Shown: one piece after another, positions 53,867-62,328 of the stretch
Layout: each line of letters begins with the position of its first letter
Numbering within the stretch: position 1 is the first letter of the stretch
Source of the DNA: Mucilaginibacter aquariorum
GTDB lineage: Bacteria; Bacteroidota; Bacteroidia; Sphingobacteriales; Sphingobacteriaceae
Length of the DNA: 64,000 nt
Reading direction: 5' to 3'
Assembly (NCBI RefSeq): GCF_024498135.1
Contig: NZ_JANHOH010000001.1
Coordinates: 2,294,001 to 2,358,000 of the forward strand
Translations under genes and position numbers: made by a program
Notes under the pieces: model-generated
Databases searched by the model: none
The model's input: only the letters and a program-made list of their open reading frames with translations
What the model was told of the DNA's origin: nothing

Positions 53867-54862
53867 ATGAAAGCAATAACAATAACAGGAAAAGGCGAAG
53901 TAGCGTTAAGTGAAGTGAAAAAACCAGATCATGCAAGTGTCGGTCATGTCATTATTAAGATGAAAGCAATGGGAATCAATGCCGGTGATAAATTTCTGAT
54001 CAGTGGCAACTATCCTCCTGGTTTTTTTACACAAAGCCGCGATGACATTGCAGGAGTGTCTGGGGTCGGAGAAGTTATCGAACTTGGCAATGGGGTTCCG
54101 GAGAAGTACATTGGCAAGCAGGTGACTGTCTATCGGTCTTTAACGCAAAGTTCGGAAGTAACAGGCACATGGAGCGAATATGCACATTTACCGTATTTAC
54201 AATGTGCAGTATTACCTGACGAAGTAGATCCCCTGGCATATAGCGGATCGTTGGTTAATATCATCACACCGTATAGTGCCTGGAAACAGGCAGTTCAAGA
54301 AGGACACAAAGGTATTGTTATAACAGCGGGCAACTCTGACACCGGTAAAGCAATGCTAGGCATTTGCATTCATGCCAATCTGCCGGTTATTTCGATAGTA
54401 AGAAATGATCAGGGCAAGCTTGACCTTGAAAAAATCGGTGTTAAACATGTTCTTGTCCAAGATTCTGAACACTTTCAGCAACAGTTCGCATCACTTGCGA
54501 ATGAATTACAAACGACTGCCATATTTGACGGCGTTGGCGGATCATTGTTATCTGAAATTGTGAATTCAGCTCCTCCGAAAAGCACTGTATATGCTTATGG
54601 TTTTCTGGGCGGTAATACTCCCTTGTCGTTTCATACCAGTATTTTAATGAAAGGGATCACCATCAAAGGGTTTAGCAACTTTAACACAGAAACGGTTCAA
54701 AACCATGAAAAACTAGAATTAGCTTTGAGTGAGATCAGCGAAATCATTCCAATGCCCCATTTTCAATTTAAAACAGGAGAAACATTTGGCTTCGATCAAG
54801 TTAACGCAGCACTTTCATATGTTTCCATAAACGGGTCAAAAGCGGTTTTGGAAATTTATTGA
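53867..54862 (+). CDS. Zinc-independent MDR-family oxidoreductase (quinone reductase-like)
   Basis: The 331-residue protein starts at the ATG at 53867 (MKAITITGKGEVALSEVKKP). The GroES-like domain has GVSGVGEVIELG, and the nucleotide-binding domain has GIVITAGNSDTGKAMLGICI and IFDGVGGSLLSEIV. No zinc-binding Cys cluster is present, as in quinone oxidoreductases. It probably detoxifies quinones or reactive enones under control of the divergent HxlR protein. Confidence 0.88.
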   Translation: MKAITITGKGEVALSEVKKPDHASVGHVIIKMKAMGINAGDKFLISGNYPPGFFTQSRDDIAGVSGVGEVIELGNGVPEKYIGKQVTVYRSLTQSSEVTGTWSEYAHLPYLQCAVLPDEVDPLAYSGSLVNIITPYSAWKQAVQEGHKGIVITAGNSDTGKAMLGICIHANLPVISIVRNDQGKLDLEKIGVKHVLVQDSEHFQQQFASLANELQTTAIFDGVGGSLLSEIVNSAPPKSTVYAYGFLGGNTPLSFHTSILMKGITIKGFSNFNTETVQNHEKLELALSEISEIIPMPHFQFKTGETFGFDQVNAALSYVSINGSKAVLEIY

Positions 54863-55061
54863 GCGTCAACTGATGGGTTTATGATTTTTAAATCATCTGG
54901 CAATTTCCCATTTGTAGAACAACGCCGCCTCCGTATTTTATGGGGCGGCTTAACATTTGTAAATCATCATCCGGCGAATGTGTAGTCGCCTAATGGGTTA
55001 TCGCTGCAGCAGGTGGGAAGAATGCGCTGGGCTGGACAAGGAAATTTGACGCAAATTGATT

Positions 55062-55075
55062 GTGACATTTATCAC
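55062..55075. promoter_or_regulatory. Crp/Fnr-type palindrome, site 1
   Basis: GTGACATTTATCAC, identical to two other sites at 55966 and 58729 (inverted). It lies in the 306-nt gap between the MDR gene and the 3' end of the Crp/Fnr gene, not in front of any gene I can see. It may serve a lost or unrecognised short transcript. The rest of the gap holds nothing recognisable. Confidence 0.6.
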
Positions 55076-55168
55076 CAACTAGGCGAAAAACGGTGGTGGA
55101 GGGTACTTTTTGGAAACAACAATAGCTAAAAAGCCGAATGGTTTCATCTGTAAAAGACAGCAGGTTTA

Positions 55169-55750
55169 TTAATGATCCTTTGCATATTGATTCCTGATGC
55201 GGCTCAGGGTTTCACGGGATACACCAAGGTAAGAAGCGATCATATGGAGCGGTACCCGGTTAAAGATATGCGGATATATTTTTATAAAATTTGAATACTT
55301 TTCCTCAGCCGTATCACTGATGTTGCTCATGATACGGTCTTGGCTGGCGTCAAAACTTCTGGCCTTTAAGTTGTAAATAAAATCTTTAAAACGGGGAATG
55401 TTACTCAACAAATTAGTAAAGTCTTGTTTTTCAATCAGGATCATTTCGCTATTTTCCAGCGCATCAATATTGTTTTTGGAAGGTGTGCCATTGTTATAGC
55501 TTTCAGCATCGCTGACCCACCAGTTTTCTACCGCGAATCTCAATATATGTTCATTACCATCTTCGGTCACCCGGTAATTGCGTAAGCAGCCCCTGACCAC
55601 AAAGCAGTTGTAATGACAAATATCGCCCTCCTGTAAGAGGTACTGCCGTTTACGAAGTTTCCTGTAAACGGTTACTAGGCGTATCTCGTCCAGTTCCGCA
55701 TCGGTAAGGCCCCCCTTTTCTTTTAAATAGGATGAAAAGATTTCAAACAT
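55169..55750 (-). CDS. Crp/Fnr-family transcriptional regulator
   Basis: From the ATG at 55750 (MFEIFSSYLKEKGGLTDAEL) it has 193 residues. The cyclic-nucleotide-binding-like beta roll includes YLLQEGDICHYNCFVVRGCL and LRFAVENWWVSDAESYNNGT. The C-terminal HTH is RVPLHMIASYLGVSRETLSR. There are no Fe-S or haem Cys clusters. Effector unknown. Three copies of one palindrome within 3.6 kb suggest a local regulon including the two SRPBCC genes. Confidence 0.9.
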   Translation of the reverse strand: MFEIFSSYLKEKGGLTDAELDEIRLVTVYRKLRKRQYLLQEGDICHYNCFVVRGCLRNYRVTEDGNEHILRFAVENWWVSDAESYNNGTPSKNNIDALENSEMILIEKQDFTNLLSNIPRFKDFIYNLKARSFDASQDRIMSNISDTAEEKYSNFIKIYPHIFNRVPLHMIASYLGVSRETLSRIRNQYAKDH

Positions 55751-55965
55751 GGCATACACTTTTGAACAAATCTATTTAAAAAATTAGGGGTGATCCGGGC
55801 AGATCGGAAAAATGTAATTAATGTGACCAAATGAACTTATTAAAACGGGCATTATACGCTTTGTCTAATTGGCCGTCACGTCTTTATGTGAATCATATTT
55901 ACAAACCCTGCTTATCGTATTTGCCCGTCTGCCGGACACACATGAACATTTTCGAACCAGTTAGC

Positions 55966-55979
55966 GTGACATTTATCAC
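55966..55979. promoter_or_regulatory. Crp/Fnr-type palindrome, site 2, upstream of the first SRPBCC gene
   Basis: GTGACATTTATCAC ends 74 nt before the start codon at 56054. Exactly 13 nt downstream is CAAATGCCCTC (55993-56003). The same pair of elements, with the same 13-nt gap, occurs at site 3 before the other SRPBCC gene. Apart from this promoter the 303-nt region upstream of 56054 holds nothing I can support. Confidence 0.75.
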
Positions 55980-56053
55980 ATACAAATTCTGTCAAATGCC
56001 CTCGTTGTTTGGAGCACATTGCCGGAACTTTGGCAAAAATATGAACGCATACG

Positions 56054-56551
56054 ATGTATAATAAAACAAATTGGCCGGCGGATCAGCGGCCGGAGATATC
56101 TGCGATCTACGCGCTAAATGATATCGATATCAAAGCACCGGCAGAGGTGGTTTGGAAACTTTTAGTTGACGCGGAAAATTGGGTGAGCTATTTTCCGCCC
56201 GAAGACCAGGTTAAAATTTTAAGCGGCGGAAAGCAACTGACATCAGGCGCCAAATGGAGCCGCGTTACTGTCGGCTATTTGATGCACCTCACTGTGACTG
56301 AGTTTGAACCCTTTCACAGGCTGGCATGGAAAACTACCGTCGACGGTGACGAGACCGGTTCAACTGCATACCACGGATGGGTAATTACACCTACGGCAGA
56401 AGGCGTTCATGTCCTTACCGAAGAAACACAGCAGGGTGAATGGTTTCTGGATATATTAGGTCACAAAAATCCGGGAGGGCTTTATGCCTATCACCAGGAT
56501 TGGGTAGAACGACTTAAAACTGCCGCCGAGGAAATTGCAGCAGGCAAATAA
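56054..56551 (+). CDS. SRPBCC-family protein A
   Basis: The 165-residue protein has the START/polyketide-cyclase fold pattern: an N-terminal strand IDIKAPAEVVWKLLVDAENW, then a hydrophobic-cavity region (VTEFEPFHRLAWKTTVDGDE, YHGWVITPTAEGVHVLTEET) and a C-terminal helix (YAYHQDWVERLKTAAEEI). It probably binds a small hydrophobic ligand. It is a paralog of the protein at 58820 and shares its promoter architecture. It is followed by SDR and F420-reductase-like genes on the same strand. Confidence 0.88.
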   Translation: MYNKTNWPADQRPEISAIYALNDIDIKAPAEVVWKLLVDAENWVSYFPPEDQVKILSGGKQLTSGAKWSRVTVGYLMHLTVTEFEPFHRLAWKTTVDGDETGSTAYHGWVITPTAEGVHVLTEETQQGEWFLDILGHKNPGGLYAYHQDWVERLKTAAEEIAAGK

Positions 56552-56608
56552 ATCATTAAGGAAGCGAACTACATAAAAATACACCAATACTATCAAATCG
56601 TAAAAATC

Positions 56609-57403
56609 ATGGATCTTCAATTAAAAGAAAAAATCGCGCTTGTTACCGGCTCAACTACCGGAATAGGTTTTGCCATAGCCAAATCACTGGCGGCCGAAGG
56701 CGCTAAAGTTATTGTTAACGGGCGTACTCCCGACCGCGTGAACGCAGCTGTTGAAAAAATCAAATCGGAAACCGGTAACCACAACATATTTGCGGGTGTG
56801 GCAGACCTTGAACAGGCTGACCAGGTAAATGCCCTCGTACAGCAATATCCTGATGTGAATATTCTGGTTAACAATGCCGGGGTTGCCCAGCCGAAGGCGT
56901 TCAATGATATACCTGACGAGGAATGGTTGGATATCTACCAGGTAAATGTAATGAGCGGTGTGCGCCTTTCGCGTGCCTACATCGGACAAATGCTGAAAGC
57001 CGGCTGGGGCCGGATCATTTTTATCTCCAGTGAATCGGGTGTACAGGTACCAGCGGAAATGATCCAGTATGGTGTTTCGAAAACCGCCCAGATCGGTTTG
57101 TCGCGCGGACTTGCAGAAATGACGGTTGGTACCGCAGTTACCGTAAACACCGTTTTACCCGGACCAACATCGACGCAAGCTATCACCAATTTCATGAAAG
57201 CAGCCGCTGAGCAGCAAGGCATCAGCGATACCGAAATGGAAGAGATGTTTTTTACCAGTATGCGGGGCACCTCGCTGCTCAAGCGCTTTCTCCAGCCGGA
57301 AGAGATTGCCAGCCTGGTAACCTACATCGCCAGTCCGCTTTCAGCGGCCACCAACGGCGCTGCGCTTCGTGCGGACGGCGGTGTAATCAAGTCTGCATTT
57401 TAA
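56609..57403 (+). CDS. Short-chain dehydrogenase/reductase
   Basis: The 264-residue classical SDR has the cofactor motif VTGSTTGIGFAIAKSLAAEG, NNAGVAQ, the catalytic Ser in ISSESG, Tyr-x-x-x-Lys in YGVSKTAQIG, and NTVLPGPT. Basic residues after the second strand (NGRTPDR) favour NADP(H). It lies 57 nt after SRPBCC A, so a Crp-controlled operon 56054-58027 is plausible. Substrate unknown. Confidence 0.92.
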   Translation: MDLQLKEKIALVTGSTTGIGFAIAKSLAAEGAKVIVNGRTPDRVNAAVEKIKSETGNHNIFAGVADLEQADQVNALVQQYPDVNILVNNAGVAQPKAFNDIPDEEWLDIYQVNVMSGVRLSRAYIGQMLKAGWGRIIFISSESGVQVPAEMIQYGVSKTAQIGLSRGLAEMTVGTAVTVNTVLPGPTSTQAITNFMKAAAEQQGISDTEMEEMFFTSMRGTSLLKRFLQPEEIASLVTYIASPLSAATNGAALRADGGVIKSAF

Positions 57404-57436
57404 AGAATTATCATCAACATAATAAACAAAAACATT

Positions 57437-58027
57437 ATGAAAACAATCGGAATTATTGGCGCAGGTCATATCGGTCAGGCAATCGCCTTGCAATTGCTAA
57501 AGATCAATGTTCCTGTTTTGATCAGCAATAGCAGGGGACCTGAAACCCTGCAACCGGTCTTGTCCAAATTAGGTAACGGGGCAAAAGCGGTGAGTGCGAA
57601 GGAAGCCGCGGAGGCGGATATGGTTATACTTGCGCTTCCATGGTGGAAAGTAAACTCGCTTTCCGGGCTCATTGACTGGAGCGGCAAGGTTGTGATCGAT
57701 ATCACCAACGAGTTTCTGCCCGGCGGTAAAATAGCTGACCTTGGTGATAAAACGTCAACCGGGATCGTGCTGGAACAATTGCATGGCGCGCGTATCGTAA
57801 AAGCATTCAATACACTTTTTGCTGCAAGAATAGCCGCAGATCCGGTGATTGGCGAAGGTCGCCGTGTAGTATTCGTTGCGGGAGACGATGAAGGTGCTAA
57901 AACGGAAATAGTTGAACTGATCAACACAATCGGTTTTGCTCCGGTCGACTTGGGTACATTAGCCTCAGGAAGCAAATTTATCGAAGCCAAAGGGGTGTTT
58001 TCAGGTGCCCACCTGATCAAATTATAA
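57437..58027 (+). CDS. NADPH-dependent F420-reductase-like protein
   Basis: The 196-residue Rossmann protein has IGIIGAGHIGQAIALQLLKI, ISNSRGPETLQ for NADPH phosphate binding, VILALPWWKVNSLSG, IDITNEFLP and VKAFNTLFAARI. Homologues in Bacteroidetes lack F420 and probably reduce other substrates. It is last in the SRPBCC-SDR-reductase set. Confidence 0.88.
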   Translation: MKTIGIIGAGHIGQAIALQLLKINVPVLISNSRGPETLQPVLSKLGNGAKAVSAKEAAEADMVILALPWWKVNSLSGLIDWSGKVVIDITNEFLPGGKIADLGDKTSTGIVLEQLHGARIVKAFNTLFAARIAADPVIGEGRRVVFVAGDDEGAKTEIVELINTIGFAPVDLGTLASGSKFIEAKGVFSGAHLIKL

Positions 58028-58059
58028 CGTACATTTATATTGTCAAAAATGCTGAAACG

Positions 58060-58083
58060 GGAGTGGGAGAACTTTCCCCCTCC
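58060..58083 (+). terminator. Weak terminator after the SRPBCC-SDR-reductase genes
   Basis: GGAGTGGGA (58060-58068) pairs with TCCCCCTCC (58075-58083) with one mismatch, followed by TTTT. It lies 33 nt after the stop codon. Confidence 0.55.
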
Positions 58084-58228
58084 TTTTGCTTATGTGAGTT
58101 CCGGTTCTGTCGGGATTGTGAAAATTCAAGCATGCGGTCTCTTGCGCCAGTTATCTTTGACTCACCTTAGATTAATAAAAAGTCGTAAGCCTCTTTAATC
58201 GCCGACCGCCAAAACTTTTCCGTAAGTT

Positions 58229-58421
58229 TTATGACTGTTTGCGCATGCTCTGCTTAATCCTTTCCCTATGCTGCCCGCACCAGGCACTGAGTTCACCCAG
58301 CACTTTTTTCAAGGTACCGCTATAGGTCGTTGCTTCATAAATGATGCTGACCGGGTTGTCAGATACACCTGTCAAACGACAAAATCATTTAGGCCCAATC
58401 TTTCAGTTCTTTATCCAACAT
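58229..58421 (-). pseudogene. Degraded HxlR-family regulator
   Basis: Minus-strand text MLDKELKDWA then a stop, followed in another frame by PVSIIYEATTYSGTLKKVLG and ELSAWCGQHRERIKQS, reproduces the C-terminal half of HxlR proteins (LSKELKDLE ... VEYELTPYG ... ELRKWGEKHREKI). There is an internal stop, at least one frameshift and no N-terminal half. It is not the intact HxlR gene at 53436. Confidence 0.7.
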
Positions 58422-58572
58422 TGGCGGATATCCCACTTAGCTCATGTTGAATCCCATTATCAACTTATATGACTGTACCAGCGAAAGGATGATTGCAAGC
58501 CGCCATTTACCATTCGAAATATACAGTGCATCTAACACATTCCTAAGGGAGCCTACGCATTGCTTCTTATCC

Positions 58573-58695
58573 AGAACAGGGCTTGGCAAACTGACCGCTC
58601 CAACGCCTGACCATTTTGTTCCGGTACTTTACAGCCTTGGTCTAATCGATGAAAAGGATGAAATACGCCACTTTTTTGAAAGGGGGCCAAGTTGA
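58573..58695 (+). pseudogene. C-terminal fragment of a LigB/YgiD-type extradiol dioxygenase
   Basis: The frame reads LGKLTAPTPDHFVPVLYSLG then LIDEKDEIRHFFERGPS, closely resembling the end of 4,5-DOPA-dioxygenase-like proteins (PTPDHYLPLLYALGL). Upstream residues change frame and the rest of the enzyme is missing. With the adjacent HxlR fragment this suggests a deleted regulator-target pair. Confidence 0.6.
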
Positions 58696-58728
58696 ACCAA
58701 TTATATCAGTGATTCCAATATTGAATCA

Positions 58729-58742
58729 GTGATAAATGTCAC
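58729..58742. promoter_or_regulatory. Crp/Fnr-type palindrome, site 3, upstream of the second SRPBCC gene
   Basis: GTGATAAATGTCAC is the exact reverse complement of sites 1 and 2 and ends 77 nt before the start codon at 58820. CAAATGTCCTC follows 13 nt downstream (58756-58766), as at site 2. Confidence 0.75.
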
Positions 58743-58819
58743 AGTTTTTTTGCGCCAAATGTCCTCTTTCGTTATGGGTGACATGCAGGAGATTTGCTCC
58801 TACATTAATCTATAAAAAA

Positions 58820-59320
58820 ATGTTTGAAATAATCAAATGGCCCGAAGAAATGGTTCCCAGTCGGTGCCCAATTCATTTTACGAATGAACTTGAAATTTCT
58901 GCATCGCCTGAAACGATCTGGTCTCTGCTTACTAATACCAAAGCATGGCCGCAATTCTATCCAAGCATAAGTCAGGTCCAGCTTTTACATGGACACGAAA
59001 CGTTGCAGATGGGTACAGAGTTCGAAACAAGCTTCGCCGGACAGGACGTTTTCGCTTCGGTTCAGGAATTTGAACCCTACATACGCATCGCCTGGGGCGG
59101 ATACCCAAAGGTCGCCGAGGAATCCAAGGCGTATCATGCATGGATCATTACGCCGACCCCGGGCGGGTGCCATCTTTGGACGGAAGAGACCATGCGGGGA
59201 CCGCATTGGGTAGAACTGGCAAAGCAAGCACCCGATGGCTTTTGGCGCGCGCACGAACGGCTTCTTGCTGATCTGGCAAGGGTAGCGACTGCATTGGAGG
59301 CGTCAGTTCGCCAATCTTAA
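58820..59320 (+). CDS. SRPBCC-family protein B
   Basis: The ATG at 58820 (MFEIIKWPEEMVPSRCPIHF) is preferred over an open upstream frame that runs through the Crp-type site. The 166-residue protein parallels SRPBCC A: LEISASPETIWSLLTNTKAW, VQEFEPYIRIAWGGYPKVAE, YHAWIITPTPGGCHLWTEET and a C-terminal helix RAHERLLADLARVATALEA. It is a ligand-binding domain of unknown substrate. Confidence 0.88.
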   Translation: MFEIIKWPEEMVPSRCPIHFTNELEISASPETIWSLLTNTKAWPQFYPSISQVQLLHGHETLQMGTEFETSFAGQDVFASVQEFEPYIRIAWGGYPKVAEESKAYHAWIITPTPGGCHLWTEETMRGPHWVELAKQAPDGFWRAHERLLADLARVATALEASVRQS

Positions 59321-59333
59321 TAAAACGGGGATA

Positions 59334-59354
59334 TAATAATAATAATAATAATAA
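59334..59354. repeat. (TAA)7 microsatellite
   Basis: Seven perfect TAA units between SRPBCC B and the epoxide hydrolase, about 95 nt before the likely start at 59450. Trinucleotide tracts in leader or promoter regions can change length by slippage and alter expression. Confidence 0.9.
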
Positions 59355-59449
59355 TCAAAATGGTGGGAAGGAGCGCCAAAGTTACTGATGACTATCCACA
59401 ACTTCCTTTTACGTTTGCTTTGACTTTAAGGCATATGATTTTGAAATCC

Positions 59450-60703
59450 ATGATAAATAAACTGAGCAGAAGGGAATTAATTAGGGAAAGCTGCATCACA
59501 TTGGCTGCGCTTTCCTTACCTTTCCCGTTTAAGTCCGGAACAGCCGCAGTTAGCACAAAGAACTCAAATGTCAATATGATCAAACCATTTTCAGTCGATG
59601 TACCGGAACAGGTACTTGACGATCTTCGACAAAGATTAAAACTTACCCGGTGGCCGCTTGAATTTCCAGGTTCCGGCTGGAACATCGGTGCTGATCTATC
59701 CTATATGAAAGAACTGACGGGCTACTGGGCAGATCGTTTCGACTGGCGAAATACCGAAAAACAAATCAATGCGTACCCCAATTTTTTGGCATATATAAAC
59801 GGCATTCAGATCCACTTCCTGCATATTAAAGGAAAAGGTAAAAAGTCAGTCCCTTTGCTGATCACCCATGGCTGGCCGGGGTCTTTTCTCGAGATGATGA
59901 AGCTGATACCGCTTCTGACAGAAGAGAAAGAACTATCTTTTGATCTGGTGATACCCTCGCTTCCAGGATTTGGATTTTCAGGTATGCCAATTGGGCCCGG
60001 ATGTAACAGCATGTTTGTCGCTGATCTTTGGCACTAGCTAATGTCCGAGCTTGGTTATGACCGGTATGGTGTTCAGGGTGGTGACATCGGTTCAGGGGTC
60101 AGTTCATGGCTTGCTCTGCATTATCCGGAGCAAGTTATCGGTCTGCACCTTAATTATATTTCAGGCTCGTACAAACCGTATTTGGCTGAAGCAGAAAAAC
60201 TTTCCCAGGAAGTTGTGGACTTTCAAAAAATAGGCGCCGAGTGGTCGGCAAAAGAGGGTGCGTACGCTTATCTGCATGCGACAAAGCCACTTACGGCCGC
60301 TTATGGCCTGAATGATTCCCCCGTTGGCTTATGCGCCTGGATCGTTGAAAAATTCAACGGATGGAGCGATAACTGCGGCGACATCGAAAATGCGTTCACC
60401 AAGGACGAACTGCTTGCAAATGTCACCCTATACTGGGTTACTCAAACAATTTATTCTTCTATGCGGATCTATAACGAAAACAGCAGGCGGCCTATGACCT
60501 TTGCTAAGGGGGAATTCGTTAAGGTACCCGTCGGGTTCGCGAAATTTCCAAAGGAATTGCCGACACCGCCCCGGTCTTATATTGAAAAAGGCTTTAATAT
60601 TCAGCATTGGACAGAGATGCCGGTAGGCGGACATTTTGCAGCTGGAGAGCAACCTGTTCTGCTTGCTAATGATATCAAGGAATTTTTTACCGGCCTTAAG
60701 TGA
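59450..60703 (+). pseudogene. Epoxide hydrolase interrupted by one TAG codon
   Basis: The frame is continuous except for TAG at 60035-60037, between FVADLWH and LMSELGYDRYGVQGGDIGSG. Family members have WHQLM here, so a single CAG-to-TAG change explains the break. The N-terminal part has a twin-arginine-like signal (SRRELIRE plus hydrophobic stretch), the EHN domain (KPFSVDVPEQVLDDLRQRLK, RFDWRNTEKQINAYPNFLAY) and the oxyanion motif HGWPGSFLEM. The part after the stop has the nucleophile region GGDIGSG and the catalytic His in GGHFAAGEQP. An ATG 4 nt after the stop could express the C-terminal part alone, but it lacks half the fold. Confidence 0.88.
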
Positions 60704-60778
60704 CTATCTATTATGAACTGTTGTCCGAGTAGGTATCTGAATTCAACAGGACAGGGTATAAAAATTAATGCCAATGCA

Positions 60779-61681
60779 TTAACCACGGATACGCGTTTCG
60801 TCACTGCTTTTCCCACTGTCTATCAATTTATATAATATTCCAATTACCAGCAGGTAGAGCACCAAACTGGGCAACGCAGCCTCCACACCAAAACTGCCGC
60901 CGGTAAGCCATTCGCTATGCGTTGTCAGCTTGAATGGTTTAATGATCTTGTTGGCGTCGGCTTGTGTGGTCGCAATGGCAGTTATTTTGCCGATGAAAAA
61001 AATATCCCAAACTATATGTACTATCGCCACGTACCAAATTGATCTGCCATACACGTAGATCATGGAGAACATAAGCCCGGCTACGGTACCGCCGGCAGTT
61101 ACAATTATTACGTCTAACAGTGTAAACGAGGGTAACATGACAATATGCACCAGTCCGAAAATGAACGATGTGATGAAAACGGCTTGCGCTACTGAGCATC
61201 GGTTGCGGATAATCATAAACAAATGCCCCCGAAACAATACCTCTTCGGTTATGCCTGCCGAAATCGAGATGGATACCCATGTTATAAAGATGCCAAGCTG
61301 GCCGGTTGTGGTTAAAGATATAGTGTGCGAAAACGGCTCCATAAAATTAAACAGGCAGTAAAATAACCCTACTGAAAGCGGTAAAATAAAAGCGATGGCT
61401 GTCCATTTCAGCAGGTTCCCGAGCACCGGCTTGCCGTAAATAAGCGGGGGATTATACGCTTTTATCACTTTAACGGCGAAAAGATGAAGGGCAATAACAG
61501 TTAAGGGCATTCTTAATAAAATTTCGCCTGCTACAGTTTTCGCCGCCTGGTTATCTATCCAAAAAGTTAATAGCTGTGTAACGGCGGCAACCGCAACAAA
61601 TATGGTAATACAGCCCAGCGCGAATAAAATGATTTTAACCACGGACAAGGAATGTGCGGCCTGTTTTAATGTTGCGTTCAT
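60779..61681 (-). CDS. CPBP-family intramembrane glutamic endopeptidase
   Basis: The 300-residue multi-pass membrane protein has the CPBP/Abi motifs ITEEVLFRGHLFMIIRNR (catalytic Glu-Glu and Arg), FGLVHI (metal/His position) and a third His motif IVHIVWDIFFIG. Roles in the family include prenyl-protein processing and bacteriocin immunity; the substrate here is unknown. A palindrome shared with the padR promoter lies 33 nt upstream of the start. Confidence 0.9.
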   Translation of the reverse strand: MNATLKQAAHSLSVVKIILFALGCITIFVAVAAVTQLLTFWIDNQAAKTVAGEILLRMPLTVIALHLFAVKVIKAYNPPLIYGKPVLGNLLKWTAIAFILPLSVGLFYCLFNFMEPFSHTISLTTTGQLGIFITWVSISISAGITEEVLFRGHLFMIIRNRCSVAQAVFITSFIFGLVHIVMLPSFTLLDVIIVTAGGTVAGLMFSMIYVYGRSIWYVAIVHIVWDIFFIGKITAIATTQADANKIIKPFKLTTHSEWLTGGSFGVEAALPSLVLYLLVIGILYKLIDSGKSSDETRIRG

Positions 61682-61713
61682 AATTTGTTTTAATATAGTT
61701 TGTAAATAATTGT

Positions 61714-61734
61714 ATACATAGTAATGCGATGTAT
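61714..61734. promoter_or_regulatory. PadR operator at the CPBP gene
   Basis: ATACAT (61714-61719), 9-nt spacer, ATGTAT (61729-61734). The same half-sites and spacing, with a related spacer (AGTNATNCN), occur at 62673-62693 upstream of padR. PadR proteins bind ATGT/ACAT-type palindromes, so the CPBP gene is a likely PadR target. Confidence 0.65.
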
Positions 61735-61749
61735 GGGTAGTTGAAAAAG

Positions 61750-62328
61750 CTATTTTTTTTTCAATAAACGAAATAGCAGGGTGTTTAAAAAGTAAAATAC
61801 ACCCATTAATAAAATAACAACCGCAATAAACCAGTTGCCCAGCAATTCTGTAAGCCCTTCGGGTAAATTGCTGGTATAACCGAACACAAACAAACGACCG
61901 TTTTGCAGGAACAGGCCTGTATGACCGGGCGAAATAAATTTAATAATAGCCAGTGATCCAAAGGCAAGTATCAGCAAGTAAATAATTCCGATAATAAAAA
62001 AGCCTGCGCCGTTTGCAATGTTAAGATATAGTGCCTGCAAAATATGCTTTGGGTTAAACGACCGGCCTGCCTGCTGCACCTTTTTGTATGCCACGGCCGG
62101 CTGCAAAACCATTTCCGGCGCGCCTAATTGGTCAAGGACATCAACCAAAATGTCAACTTCGTTGCCGGTTATGCCCCTGTGGGTTGCTTCATAGACGTGA
62201 CTGTTGAGTTCCATAAGCAGCTCCCGCTGGTCGGTTGCCGGCAGGATGCTTATGCCCCGGCTAACCCTTGCAAAGTAGTCGTCGTATATTTTCTGGGCGG
62301 TTGGATTGGTAAAAATTATTCTTTTCAT
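61750..62328 (-). CDS. HAAS/DUF1700-type membrane protein paired with PadR
   Basis: The 192-residue protein has an N-terminal cytoplasmic helical domain (ISILPATDQRELLMELNSHV, NEVDILVDVLDQLGAPEMVL), the HAAS pattern, followed by two membrane helices (FFIIGIIYLLILAFGSLAII, LLGNWFIAVVILLMGVFYFL). It overlaps padR by 4 nt. HAAS proteins commonly act as membrane partners of PadR regulators. Confidence 0.85.
   Translation of the reverse strand: MKRIIFTNPTAQKIYDDYFARVSRGISILPATDQRELLMELNSHVYEATHRGITGNEVDILVDVLDQLGAPEMVLQPAVAYKKVQQAGRSFNPKHILQALYLNIANGAGFFIIGIIYLLILAFGSLAIIKFISPGHTGLFLQNGRLFVFGYTSNLPEGLTELLGNWFIAVVILLMGVFYFLNTLLFRLLKKK

Noticed and set aside
55831..56061. 76-codon plus-strand frame before SRPBCC A
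   Set aside because: Runs through the Crp-type palindrome and its partner element; Cys/aromatic-rich text without family features.
57475..58020. 181-codon minus-strand frame
   Set aside because: Antisense to the F420-reductase-like gene, which has clear motifs.
60035..60037. TAG as a recoded sense codon
   Set aside because: No pyrrolysine machinery is visible and the position is Gln in the family; a point mutation or sequencing error is simpler.
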